A DNA stretch of 5,537 bases from positions 1-5,537 of the forward strand of contig JANXRR010000141.1 of NCBI GenBank assembly GCA_025356795.1, read 5' to 3'. The DNA is from Bacteroidia bacterium. GTDB taxonomy: Bacteria > Bacteroidota > Bacteroidia > Cytophagales > Cyclobacteriaceae. The notes beneath the pieces are model-generated. The model searched no databases, was not told the DNA's origin, and saw only the letters and a program-made list of their open reading frames with translations. Shown here one piece after another: positions 1 to 5,537 of this stretch. Position numbers and translations under genes: made by a program. Position 1 is the stretch's first letter. Each line of letters starts with the position of its first letter.

Positions 1-952
1 GTGCTTTGTAAGTGGCACTACTTTGATCTTGAACAAACGCTTTCATGCTTGTGCCTCCATAAAAATTGGGGATCAACAACGCCATTGATTCCCACACACC
101 ATACTTATAAGCAAAGGCATATTCTTTACTTAACCCATTTACTTCTTCTTTTGCATTTGGCTTCACCAACTCTGACGGGCCACGAATAGAATAACGACTG
201 TATTCGGTGACAGCCCAAAATGGCCCCGCGAAAGTACCGATGGCAAGTACACCTGCTAACACAAGCACCGCCACCGATTTAAAAAAGTCAAGTATCAGTT
301 TCGCTTTAAGAGCATAGATAAATTGAATAATTCCATAAACGATAAGTATGAGCATTAAGTAATATGTTATCTGTAAATGGTTTTCACGCAAGTGGAGCGC
401 AAGGCCAGCACCCGTGAGCACACAACCCAACAACAATTTTTTATTGAAAGCAAGATGAACACCAGCAATAACCAACGGCACAAAGGCAATCGCTCCAATG
501 CGCGCATTATGCCCAGCACCAAGCCCAATGATCATATAGGAAGAAAGACCGAAGGCGATAGCGCCAGCAATAGCCAGGTAAGGCCGCACCCTGAAAGCAA
601 GCAACAAAATGTAGTAGCAAACAAATGCCAGAAAAATATTGGCAACGGGATGAGGCAAGAACAAAGACATTGTTTTTTTGATTGCAACCACAGGGCCATC
701 GCTCCATTTTAAGCTCACTAAGTAAGCAGGCATGCCACTAAACATAGATCCTGCCCAAAGCCCTTCTTTGCCTGTGGCCTCCCTGTAATCGCGCAAGGCT
801 TTGCTTGTGCCTAAATATTGCTGAATATCGCTTTGCTCAAGGGCTCTGTTCTCAAAGAAAATAGGGCTGAAGAAAAACAAGGTGATGATCAAAAACACCA
901 TAGTTGCCAACGTATGCGGCAGGATGTGCTTGCTGAGACTAATCTTTTTCAT
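1..952 (-). CDS. YfhO-family polytopic membrane protein, N-terminal part (runs off left edge)
   Basis: The frame starts at the ATG at 952-950 and stays open for 317 codons to the window edge, so the stop and most of the protein are missing; family members are usually about 800 residues or more. Visible features are an N-terminal membrane helix (about residues 14-32), a periplasmic-looking segment with GLWAGSMFSGMPAYL (64-78), further hydrophobic helices (about 103-120, 126-145, 152-168, 174-186, 196-213, 223-247), and family-like motifs: GLGAGHNARIGAIAFVPL (143-160), NHLQITYYL (191-199), YSRYSIRGPSEL (251-262) and LLIPNFYGG (292-300). This pattern matches the Bacteroidota branch of YfhO-like proteins, which resemble GT-C glycosyltransferases. 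Bacillus YfhO is linked to glycosylation of cell-envelope polymers, but the role in Bacteroidota is not established. The gene follows the four-gene cluster in the same direction after 104 bases, with its own weak promoter candidate. The family call is fairly sure; the function is not. Confidence 0.85.
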   Translation of the reverse strand, partial: MKKISLSKHILPHTLATMVFLIITLFFFSPIFFENRALEQSDIQQYLGTSKALRDYREATGKEGLWAGSMFSGMPAYLVSLKWSDGPVVAIKKTMSLFLPHPVANIFLAFVCYYILLLAFRVRPYLAIAGAIAFGLSSYMIIGLGAGHNARIGAIAFVPLVIAGVHLAFNKKLLLGCVLTGAGLALHLRENHLQITYYLMLILIVYGIIQFIYALKAKLILDFFKSVAVLVLAGVLAIGTFAGPFWAVTEYSRYSIRGPSELVKPNAKEEVNGLSKEYAFAYKYGVWESMALLIPNFYGGTSMKAFVQDQSSATYKA

Positions 953-1056
953 GGAGAAATTTTACAACTTGCAAAGTAGGAAGGAATGAAGAATAAGCAA
1001 GGCACTCAAAACATTCGACAGAGCGAAAGAGGAGTTGAACTAGCGCACGTTACTAA
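953..1056. other. Intergenic stretch between beta-barrel gene and yfhO-like gene
   Basis: These 104 bases separate two minus-strand genes. I see no strong GC-rich hairpin followed by a T run, so no intrinsic terminator can be assigned to the upstream cluster. The only hairpin-like element is imperfect (AAC..GCGC..GTT around 1040-1053) and has no T tail. A weak promoter candidate for the yfhO-like gene lies in the left third. Confidence 0.6.
972..1000 (-). promoter_or_regulatory. Candidate Bacteroidota-type promoter for the yfhO-like gene
   Basis: Read on the minus strand, a TTG (1000-998) is followed 19 bases later by TACTTTG (978-972), about 20 bases before the start codon. Bacteroidota primary sigma factors recognise roughly TTTG, then 19-21 bases, then TAnnTTTG. 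The -7 element here has one base fewer than the consensus between TA and TTTG, so this is a plausible but weak match. Confidence 0.25.
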
Positions 1057-2178
1057 CTAAAAAATTGATTGCTTAACTGGCTCGTTTATTTTAAAAATTG
1101 CTCCAATAAAAATTAGATAATTTGCATAACCCCCTGGACTGGCAAAGCGAGTACCCGTTAGCTCACTGCGAATTCTATCGGGTACTGTTTGATCAGCGTA
1201 TCTATAAAACGGAATAGGGGCAAAAGTATAAACAATGGTATTTTTAAATCGATAATTTATACCAGGTTCTATCGACATATACGTTCCTGCTCTCCGCACA
1301 CCATTACTCTCACCAATCAAATCATAAACGGGTGTCCCTTCTCTTCTTACACCAAACCAAAATGTGAAATTACTCACCGCTACATTTGCTCCTGCTCTCA
1401 TCGTGTAGGCGTCAGGAACAGAATAAACAGTTCCTCCCGCCTTAATAATGTTTGGATCAGTTATCAAGCCACCATTTGCGGTAGACACTCCATTTTGGTC
1501 TTTTGGATTAAAAAGATAAAAAAAGTTTCCGTAAAGGCTTATGGCTTTTGAGAGCGCGTAAAAGGAATTTAATTCTACAATGAGTCCGGTGCCTCCATCG
1601 CCTGGCTGTATACTTGCGTTTACCGGAGCAGAGGTTAGTGCCGTTGGGTTTTTATAATCCTTATGAAAAAAATCCTCGGATTTGTAATCACCGGTGGCCA
1701 GCTTGATACCCAACCCAAGTTGAATATTGCCCCTATGTGGCTTAGATACATCGAATAACCATTTATAACCAGTTAACCTGATGTCTCCTAATCCAACAGC
1801 TTTTGTAGTATACCTTGTCTTGGCGGGGTCTGAGCCATCATGCTCAAAGTTTGTTGATCTGCTAGCAGAGATGAAAGGCACATCTGCTGAAAATGAAAAA
1901 CCCTTATCATAAATCCGCGTCAGGCTAAAATTGGTTTCATACACGTTGTTCTCGGAGCCGGAAGCAATTTCACGATCCTCATCGTAGGTCTTATATGAAT
2001 TTAAGTAGCGCCCATTTACATTTACTAACCAGCGAACTGGAGCCTTGTTAGCCGAGTCTGATGACGGGAGAACGAATTGCCCAAAGCCTACCAGGTTGCG
2101 AATAGGAATGCAACCTTGAGAGAAACAGGTTTGAGAAGATAACAAAATGCAGGGCAATAGCCAATAGAAATTTTTCAT
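1057..2178 (-). CDS. Predicted outer-membrane beta-barrel protein (PF13557/MetA-like transporter pattern)
   Basis: Translation from the ATG at 2178 gives 373 residues with a typical signal peptide: MKNFYWLLPCILLSSQTCFS followed by QGC, with likely cleavage near residue 20. The same frame is open further upstream to an ATG at 2274 inside the preceding gene, but that would put 32 mostly polar residues before the signal peptide, so 2178 is preferred. The mature protein has alternating hydrophobic/polar beta segments with many aromatic residues and glycines. Examples are VGLGDIRLTGYKW (128-140), a GIKLATGDY turn (157-165), QPGDGGTGLIVELNSFYAL (191-209) and a long run of strands to the C-terminus. 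The LATGDY and G-rich-then-strand pattern resembles outer-membrane proteins annotated as 'transporter' or 'MetA pathway of phenol degradation', a label that does not predict substrate. It lies 76 bases downstream of the TPR gene and is probably the last gene of the cluster. Outer-membrane barrel location is likely; family and substrate are uncertain. Confidence 0.65.
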   Translation of the reverse strand: MKNFYWLLPCILLSSQTCFSQGCIPIRNLVGFGQFVLPSSDSANKAPVRWLVNVNGRYLNSYKTYDEDREIASGSENNVYETNFSLTRIYDKGFSFSADVPFISASRSTNFEHDGSDPAKTRYTTKAVGLGDIRLTGYKWLFDVSKPHRGNIQLGLGIKLATGDYKSEDFFHKDYKNPTALTSAPVNASIQPGDGGTGLIVELNSFYALSKAISLYGNFFYLFNPKDQNGVSTANGGLITDPNIIKAGGTVYSVPDAYTMRAGANVAVSNFTFWFGVRREGTPVYDLIGESNGVRRAGTYMSIEPGINYRFKNTIVYTFAPIPFYRYADQTVPDRIRSELTGTRFASPGGYANYLIFIGAIFKINEPVKQSIF

Positions 2179-2180
2179 AC

Positions 2181-2196
2181 AAATCAACTTTGATTT
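2181..2196. repeat. Short perfect palindrome in front of the beta-barrel start codon
   Basis: AAATCAA and TTGATTT face each other across two bases (7-base arms), ending two bases before the ATG at 2178. Because it is AT-rich and short it could be chance. If functional it would be an operator or a small mRNA hairpin covering the translation start. Confidence 0.25.
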
Positions 2197-2254
2197 TAAA
2201 GTTATTAAAATATTTTGATTTTGTAAGTGGCGATCTATTTCACCAAATAGTTTC

Positions 2255-4018
2255 CTATTCAACAGGTTCAGCAATAATAGCTCTTATTTTTTGGTCATGG
2301 TCCTTAAGTTCTGCTAAGAGTCTATCAAACGGATCATATCCCTTTAAGCGTTGAAGAAATGGATCATCTGAATAAAATGAGTAGCAAGGAAAGCCATTCT
2401 CAAAGCTCCAGCGCAAGCAGGTTACGGCCTTATCTTTCTCGCCAAGTAGGCAATACGCAAGCCCTGCATAGTACATTGAATGATGAAAATGACCTACCTT
2501 TTTTTCGGTATTTTCGATTTGCTTAATCAACTTTAGGCTTTCCTGCGATTTACCTTTCAAGGCGGCAATTATAGCTTCCAAACTAATTTCCAATGGGCTA
2601 TTAGAGGTGATGTTTGACAATGCCTCCTCAGCTCCACTGATGTTATTTTCATAAATCTCTATTAGTACAAGCCATTGTAAGCCGATTTCACGAGCCTGCA
2701 TTTCCGGGGGCAGTTTTCTGAACAGCTCTTTAAATCTTAATTGGTGCTCTCTTTTTGTAAAGTTCACATTTACCAAATCACTTTTATTAATGGAGTTCGG
2801 GTTCAAGCGCACGCTCATTTCGGCAGCTTTCAGAGCATCGTTGCCTTGACCATTATGAGAATAAACAATGCTAAGTTGGTGAAATGCCTCATCGTAATCT
2901 GGATTAATGGCAACAACTTTTTTATAAAGCCGAATAGCTTTTTCGTGCTGAAAATAGTTTTGAGGCGTCCATAAGGCAAAGGCTTTAGAAAAATAAGCTT
3001 CCGCGATGGTAGAATCAAGTGCCAGTGCTTTGTCCGCTTCAATACTTGCCAGTTCAGTCCATTTTATCTTAATTTTCGGATCGGGAAACCAGTATTGTTT
3101 CATGGTATACGCTCTCGATAATTCTGCATAGGCTTTTGCGAACTGAGGGTCTTCGGCAATAGCACTTTTCAAATAATAAAAGGCAGAATCAAATTCATCT
3201 TTTGAAGGATCTACAAAATACTTCCCCCTTAAATACAGATCATACGCTCTCATGTTATTAGTCAATTTCGAGCCAAGCCTATTGTCTTCATCTGCAGCTA
3301 ATTGAAGTTGAAGAGATTTCACAATACTTCTCGAAATTTCATCTTGAATAGAAAAGAGGTCGGTTATATCCCGATTGAACTGTTCGGCCCATATTTGAAA
3401 GCCAGTGCCCGTATCGGTGAGTTGTGCCGATATCTTTACTTTGCCACCGCTTTGTTGCACATTGCCTTGAATAATAAAGTTTGCACCCAGTTGCTCGGCT
3501 AGGGTAGCGGGCGGAATGTCACTCTTTTTGAAGGAGAATGAAATGGCTTCTGATACTACGTTTAGTTTTCTGATTTTAGTCAGTTCAGTGATTACAGAGG
3601 AAGTAACACCATCGGCAAAGTAATCCTCTTCTTTGGTTAGTGCGAAATTCTTGAATGGAAGCACCAATATTGACTTATTGGTAGTGGATAGATCTTGTTT
3701 TATTTTTATTGTGCGTGTGCTCACAAACGTGAGCCCAACGATTAGCAACAAGGTGTTGACCAAGAGAAGAACAGCTTCAATTTTGCCTATTTTTGGCATA
3801 TCCGCTTCGGCCCCATGAAACAACTTGCGGATAACCAGGGCAGGAAAGCATACCACGATGATCATTATCAATATATCTAGCAACCGAGACGGCCAGCCAT
3901 AATGATTCGCGAAAAACTCGTAGCCCTGCAACACACCAAAACTGGCAGCCACGTAAACTGTTACCGCCTGAATCAACCCTTTTCTTTTAATCGTATCAAC
4001 GATTTGCACAAATCTCAT
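2255..4018 (-). CDS. Membrane-anchored TolB-like domain protein with TPR repeats
   Basis: The protein has 587 residues. Residues about 15-68 carry the hydrophobic two-helix anchor that commonly precedes TolB-like domains (AVTVYVAASFGVLQGYEFF, then a GWPSRLLDIL turn and a helix ending in FPALVIRKLF). A third helix follows at about 82-99. Residues about 115-235 match the TolB amino-terminal-like domain (COG5616): SILVLPFKNF, EEDYFADGVTSSVITEL, LGANFIIQGNVQ, and FQIWAEQFNRDITDLFSIQDEIS. The rest is helical TPR-like sequence, clearest at about 258-305, 335-372, 374-406 and 514-545. In many relatives this module is fused to an adenylate/guanylate cyclase, a serine/threonine kinase or a winged-helix DNA-binding domain. 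None of these is present here, so it looks like a non-catalytic membrane scaffold or sensor; whether the TPRs face the cytoplasm or periplasm depends on the number of true helices. It starts 36 bases after the DsrE-like gene. Domain assignment is confident, role unknown. Confidence 0.85.
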   Translation of the reverse strand: MRFVQIVDTIKRKGLIQAVTVYVAASFGVLQGYEFFANHYGWPSRLLDILIMIIVVCFPALVIRKLFHGAEADMPKIGKIEAVLLLVNTLLLIVGLTFVSTRTIKIKQDLSTTNKSILVLPFKNFALTKEEDYFADGVTSSVITELTKIRKLNVVSEAISFSFKKSDIPPATLAEQLGANFIIQGNVQQSGGKVKISAQLTDTGTGFQIWAEQFNRDITDLFSIQDEISRSIVKSLQLQLAADEDNRLGSKLTNNMRAYDLYLRGKYFVDPSKDEFDSAFYYLKSAIAEDPQFAKAYAELSRAYTMKQYWFPDPKIKIKWTELASIEADKALALDSTIAEAYFSKAFALWTPQNYFQHEKAIRLYKKVVAINPDYDEAFHQLSIVYSHNGQGNDALKAAEMSVRLNPNSINKSDLVNVNFTKREHQLRFKELFRKLPPEMQAREIGLQWLVLIEIYENNISGAEEALSNITSNSPLEISLEAIIAALKGKSQESLKLIKQIENTEKKVGHFHHSMYYAGLAYCLLGEKDKAVTCLRWSFENGFPCYSFYSDDPFLQRLKGYDPFDRLLAELKDHDQKIRAIIAEPVE

Positions 4019-4054
4019 ATTCTGTTAAAAAAACGAAAATCCGTTAACACTTTT

Positions 4055-4597
4055 TTAGAATTTTAAAGGTACGTATCCCTTCATCATATAGGTAGTCATT
4101 GTAGTTAGCATGGAAGTAGCAACTTTCACTTCAGGCACTAACTTGGTGTGGTCTACTTCGCGGTTGATAAGTGATTGCCCACAAATAAAAAGTTTCACAC
4201 CTGCGCTTTGCAATTCTTTGAATAAATCGAGATTAGGATTGTTCACTTTGTATTTGGCTTTGTACGCTTCGTTATTCATAGCAGAATAGGTAGCCTCACC
4301 GTGCACAACCATTATCACCTCTAAATGGTTTAAAGGAACTCCGCTCATCACATGAAGATTCAACAATCTTGCTGACGTGTACAGCGCCCAGTTGATCTCC
4401 TCTGGTTTGTTGCGCATATCTTGCACCTCAATTACTATCTTATAAAACAGCGAAGGGTCTGGCTTTTCCACGGCATACGGTATTTCAAAAACACCCCCAA
4501 ATTTTTTGATCACGGGGTTTACCCTTGGCGGCTCTTGTGCTAACACGGCATGACTTAACAAAGCAAACATGAAGAAGGAAACAATTTTCTTTATCAT
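4055..4597 (-). CDS. Secreted DsrE-family protein with a single cysteine
   Basis: This 180-residue protein begins with a clear signal peptide (MIKKIVSFFMFALLSHAVLA, then QEPP), so the mature protein of about 160 residues should be periplasmic. The mature part fits the DsrE/DsrF-like alpha/beta fold: a first strand FYKIVIEVQD (51-60), helix INWALYTSARLLNLHVMSG (68-86), strand LEVIMVVHGEA (92-102) with the family-typical HG, a helix LDLFKELQSAG (123-133), and strand VKLFICGQS (134-142). The only cysteine of the mature protein is Cys139 in ICGQS, the position of the conserved cysteine in DsrE-like proteins, where it can carry sulfur in cytoplasmic members such as DsrE/TusD. Exported single-domain relatives are widespread but uncharacterised. 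The ATG overlaps the TGA of the permease gene by 4 bases, showing translational coupling. The family call is good; a sulfur-carrier role is inferred only from the family and the neighbour. Confidence 0.82.
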   Translation of the reverse strand: MIKKIVSFFMFALLSHAVLAQEPPRVNPVIKKFGGVFEIPYAVEKPDPSLFYKIVIEVQDMRNKPEEINWALYTSARLLNLHVMSGVPLNHLEVIMVVHGEATYSAMNNEAYKAKYKVNNPNLDLFKELQSAGVKLFICGQSLINREVDHTKLVPEVKVATSMLTTMTTYMMKGYVPLKF

Positions 4598-5349
4598 AAA
4601 TGGTCTTTTAAAATGTTCAATCCAGCGATTAAGATAAGTACGGCAGTGATTCTTTTAATATAAAGAGGGTCAAACTTTCGTGCTCCTAAGCGCGAGCCAA
4701 TTTGTCCGCCAATAAAAACTGCCACAAGCAAAGGAAGCAAAAAAGAAAGCTTCATTTCAGGAACACCGCGATAAAATTGTCCGGCTAACCCACTAATGGA
4801 ATTTACCAAAATAAAAACACTCGCTAAGGCAGAGATTTTTCGCGCTTCTGACCATCGGAGGAAGTGAAGAATTGGTGATAGAAAAATACCGCCACCTATG
4901 CCAACCAAACCAGAAAGCAAACCAATAGAAATTCCTAGAATAACTTTTACGCTATTATTTTCAGGAATTGCAGGTTTTTTACTTCGATCATTTTTTTTTG
5001 GTTGAAACCATAACAGAAAAGGAACTAGTACTAGCGTTATTCCTAAGAGAATAAAAAATGTCTGCTCTTTTATAGGCCAGAAACCGCCTATGTAGGCAGC
5101 CGGAATACTACTTATTAGATAGGGCCACACATCTTTAAACAAGAGCATACCTTCTTTATAAAAGATGATAGCACCCCCGGTAACAACAATGATATTGCAG
5201 AATAGGGCCGTTGATCGAATCACGGGAAAGGCCAATGAGAAAATGCCGAGTGCCAACAAAGCCAAATAGCTTGAGCCACCACCGAAGCCAACAGAGGAAT
5301 AGACTAATGCGATGATAAAGAAACCTATCGGGAGGAAAATTAGCTCCAT
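4594..5349 (-). CDS. TauE/SafE-family membrane permease (putative sulfite/organosulfonate exporter)
   Basis: The protein has 251 residues, the normal length for this family, and about eight hydrophobic segments (roughly 4-20, 47-65, 73-90, 97-115, 136-156, 172-192, 200-216, 233-249). The two inverted halves each begin with the family's glycine-rich signature: SSVGFGGGSSYLALLALG (18-35) and SGLVGIGGGIFLSPIL (146-161). The middle cytoplasmic linker is lysine-rich (QPKKNDRSKK, 116-125). TauE/SafE proteins export sulfite, sulfoacetate or related anions, or take part in sulfur-compound transport, but substrate cannot be read from sequence. The following gene, a secreted DsrE-like protein, overlaps by 4 bases, which supports a sulfur-related role. 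The start at 5349 is the first in-frame ATG and lies one base after the stop of a small upstream frame. Confidence 0.9.
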   Translation of the reverse strand: MELIFLPIGFFIIALVYSSVGFGGGSSYLALLALGIFSLAFPVIRSTALFCNIIVVTGGAIIFYKEGMLLFKDVWPYLISSIPAAYIGGFWPIKEQTFFILLGITLVLVPFLLWFQPKKNDRSKKPAIPENNSVKVILGISIGLLSGLVGIGGGIFLSPILHFLRWSEARKISALASVFILVNSISGLAGQFYRGVPEMKLSFLLPLLVAVFIGGQIGSRLGARKFDPLYIKRITAVLILIAGLNILKDHL

Positions 5350-5350
5350 A

Positions 5351-5455
5351 TTAATTAGCTCGCTTTACTTCAATGGAACTCAATGCCTTTACATGTCTTC
5401 TGCCCGTCTTAAAATCATAGGGAGACAATAGAATAGCATCATTCATTTGATCCAT
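5351..5455 (-). CDS. Possible 34-residue small protein upstream of the permease
   Basis: The frame ATG (5455) to TAA (5351) encodes 34 residues, MDQMNDAILLSPYDFKTGRR followed by HVKALSSIEVKRAN. It stops one base before the permease ATG, and a purine-rich stretch (AAGGAAGG) lies about 6 bases before its ATG, both compatible with translation coupled to the next gene. The sequence is not recognised and contains no membrane segment. The composition looks protein-like, so it could also be the C-terminal end of a longer gene broken by a frameshift: the same frame meets stops shortly upstream (near 5496 and 5511). Alternatively it is leader sequence that is not translated. Confidence 0.35.
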   Translation of the reverse strand: MDQMNDAILLSPYDFKTGRRHVKALSSIEVKRAN

Positions 5456-5537
5456 ACTTTTTCCTTCCTTTTCAGTGATAAAACTCGGAACATATTAAAA
5501 GTCACCCTCCTATTGTTGACATTGATTCAATCGCTGG
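5456..5537. other. Right edge with no assignable gene
   Basis: On the minus strand every frame has a stop within this 82-base stretch. One frame, open from the edge, ends at a TGA at 5504-5502 after reading PAIESMSTIGG. Another reads QRLNQCQQ to a TAG at 5513-5511. Either could be the C-terminus of an upstream gene, but there is too little sequence to decide. A perfect AGGAGG (5511-5506) precedes a 16-codon frame starting at 5493. No convincing Bacteroidota promoter is visible. Confidence 0.4.

Noticed and set aside
1..189. Plus-strand frame with GTG start at the left edge
   Set aside because: It is antisense to the yfhO-like coding sequence and begins at the window edge only by chance.
507..707. 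Minus-strand open frame of 66 codons inside the yfhO-like gene
   Set aside because: It is a shifted reading of the same strand; the frame from 952 shows clear family motifs and membrane helices, while this one is cysteine/tryptophan-rich and motif-free.
377..712. Plus-strand 111-codon frame
   Set aside because: It is antisense to the yfhO-like coding region and its polar, repetitive composition is typical of a shadow frame.
1189..1551. Plus-strand 120-codon frame
   Set aside because: It is antisense to the beta-barrel gene, with Ser/Arg/Ile-rich composition and no recognisable motif.
4023..4049. Inverted repeat TGTTAA/TTAACA with a nested AACG/CGTT and a T run before the TPR gene
   Set aside because: Arms are only 6 and 4 bases, AT-rich, and the T run lies inside the structure; too weak to call a terminator or attenuator between coupled genes.
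4060..4067. TACCTTTA on the minus strand, close to the TAnnTTTG promoter element, ahead of the TPR gene
   Set aside because: It lies in the last codons of the DsrE-like gene, lacks the final G, and I saw no matching upstream TTG at the right distance.

Overview
The window looks like ordinary chromosome of a Bacteroidota bacterium, possibly of the Cytophagales or a related order. This is judged from the AT-rich, lysine/asparagine/isoleucine-rich coding style, mostly weak ribosome binding sites, and a Bacteroidota-type YfhO-like membrane protein. No database comparison was possible, so the lineage is an inference. All supported genes lie on the minus strand, so transcription runs from the right edge to the left.

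Right to left, the layout begins with a short stretch (5351-5537) holding only small open frames. The best is a 34-codon frame that ends one base before the next gene. Four genes follow: a TauE/SafE-family membrane permease (5349-4594), a secreted DsrE-family protein (4597-4055, overlapping the permease by 4 bases), a membrane-anchored TolB-like/TPR protein (4018-2255, 36-base gap), and a predicted outer-membrane beta-barrel protein (best start 2178, stop at 1057, 76-base gap). After a 104-base intergenic stretch with a weak promoter candidate comes the 5' part of a YfhO-family polytopic membrane protein (952 to the left edge). Its 317 visible codons run out of the window.

The permease and DsrE-like protein form a translationally coupled pair. 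Both families are commonly linked to sulfur compounds: sulfite, sulfoacetate or thiosulfate export for TauE/SafE, and sulfur carriage or uncharacterised periplasmic roles for DsrE. The TPR and beta-barrel genes follow with no visible terminator and probably belong to the same transcript. Together they would place one product in the inner membrane, one in the periplasm, one anchored in the inner membrane as a scaffold, and one in the outer membrane. A shared envelope function is a hypothesis; the sequence shows only co-directional, tightly packed genes.

No tRNA, rRNA, CRISPR array, insertion sequence or phage gene was seen.
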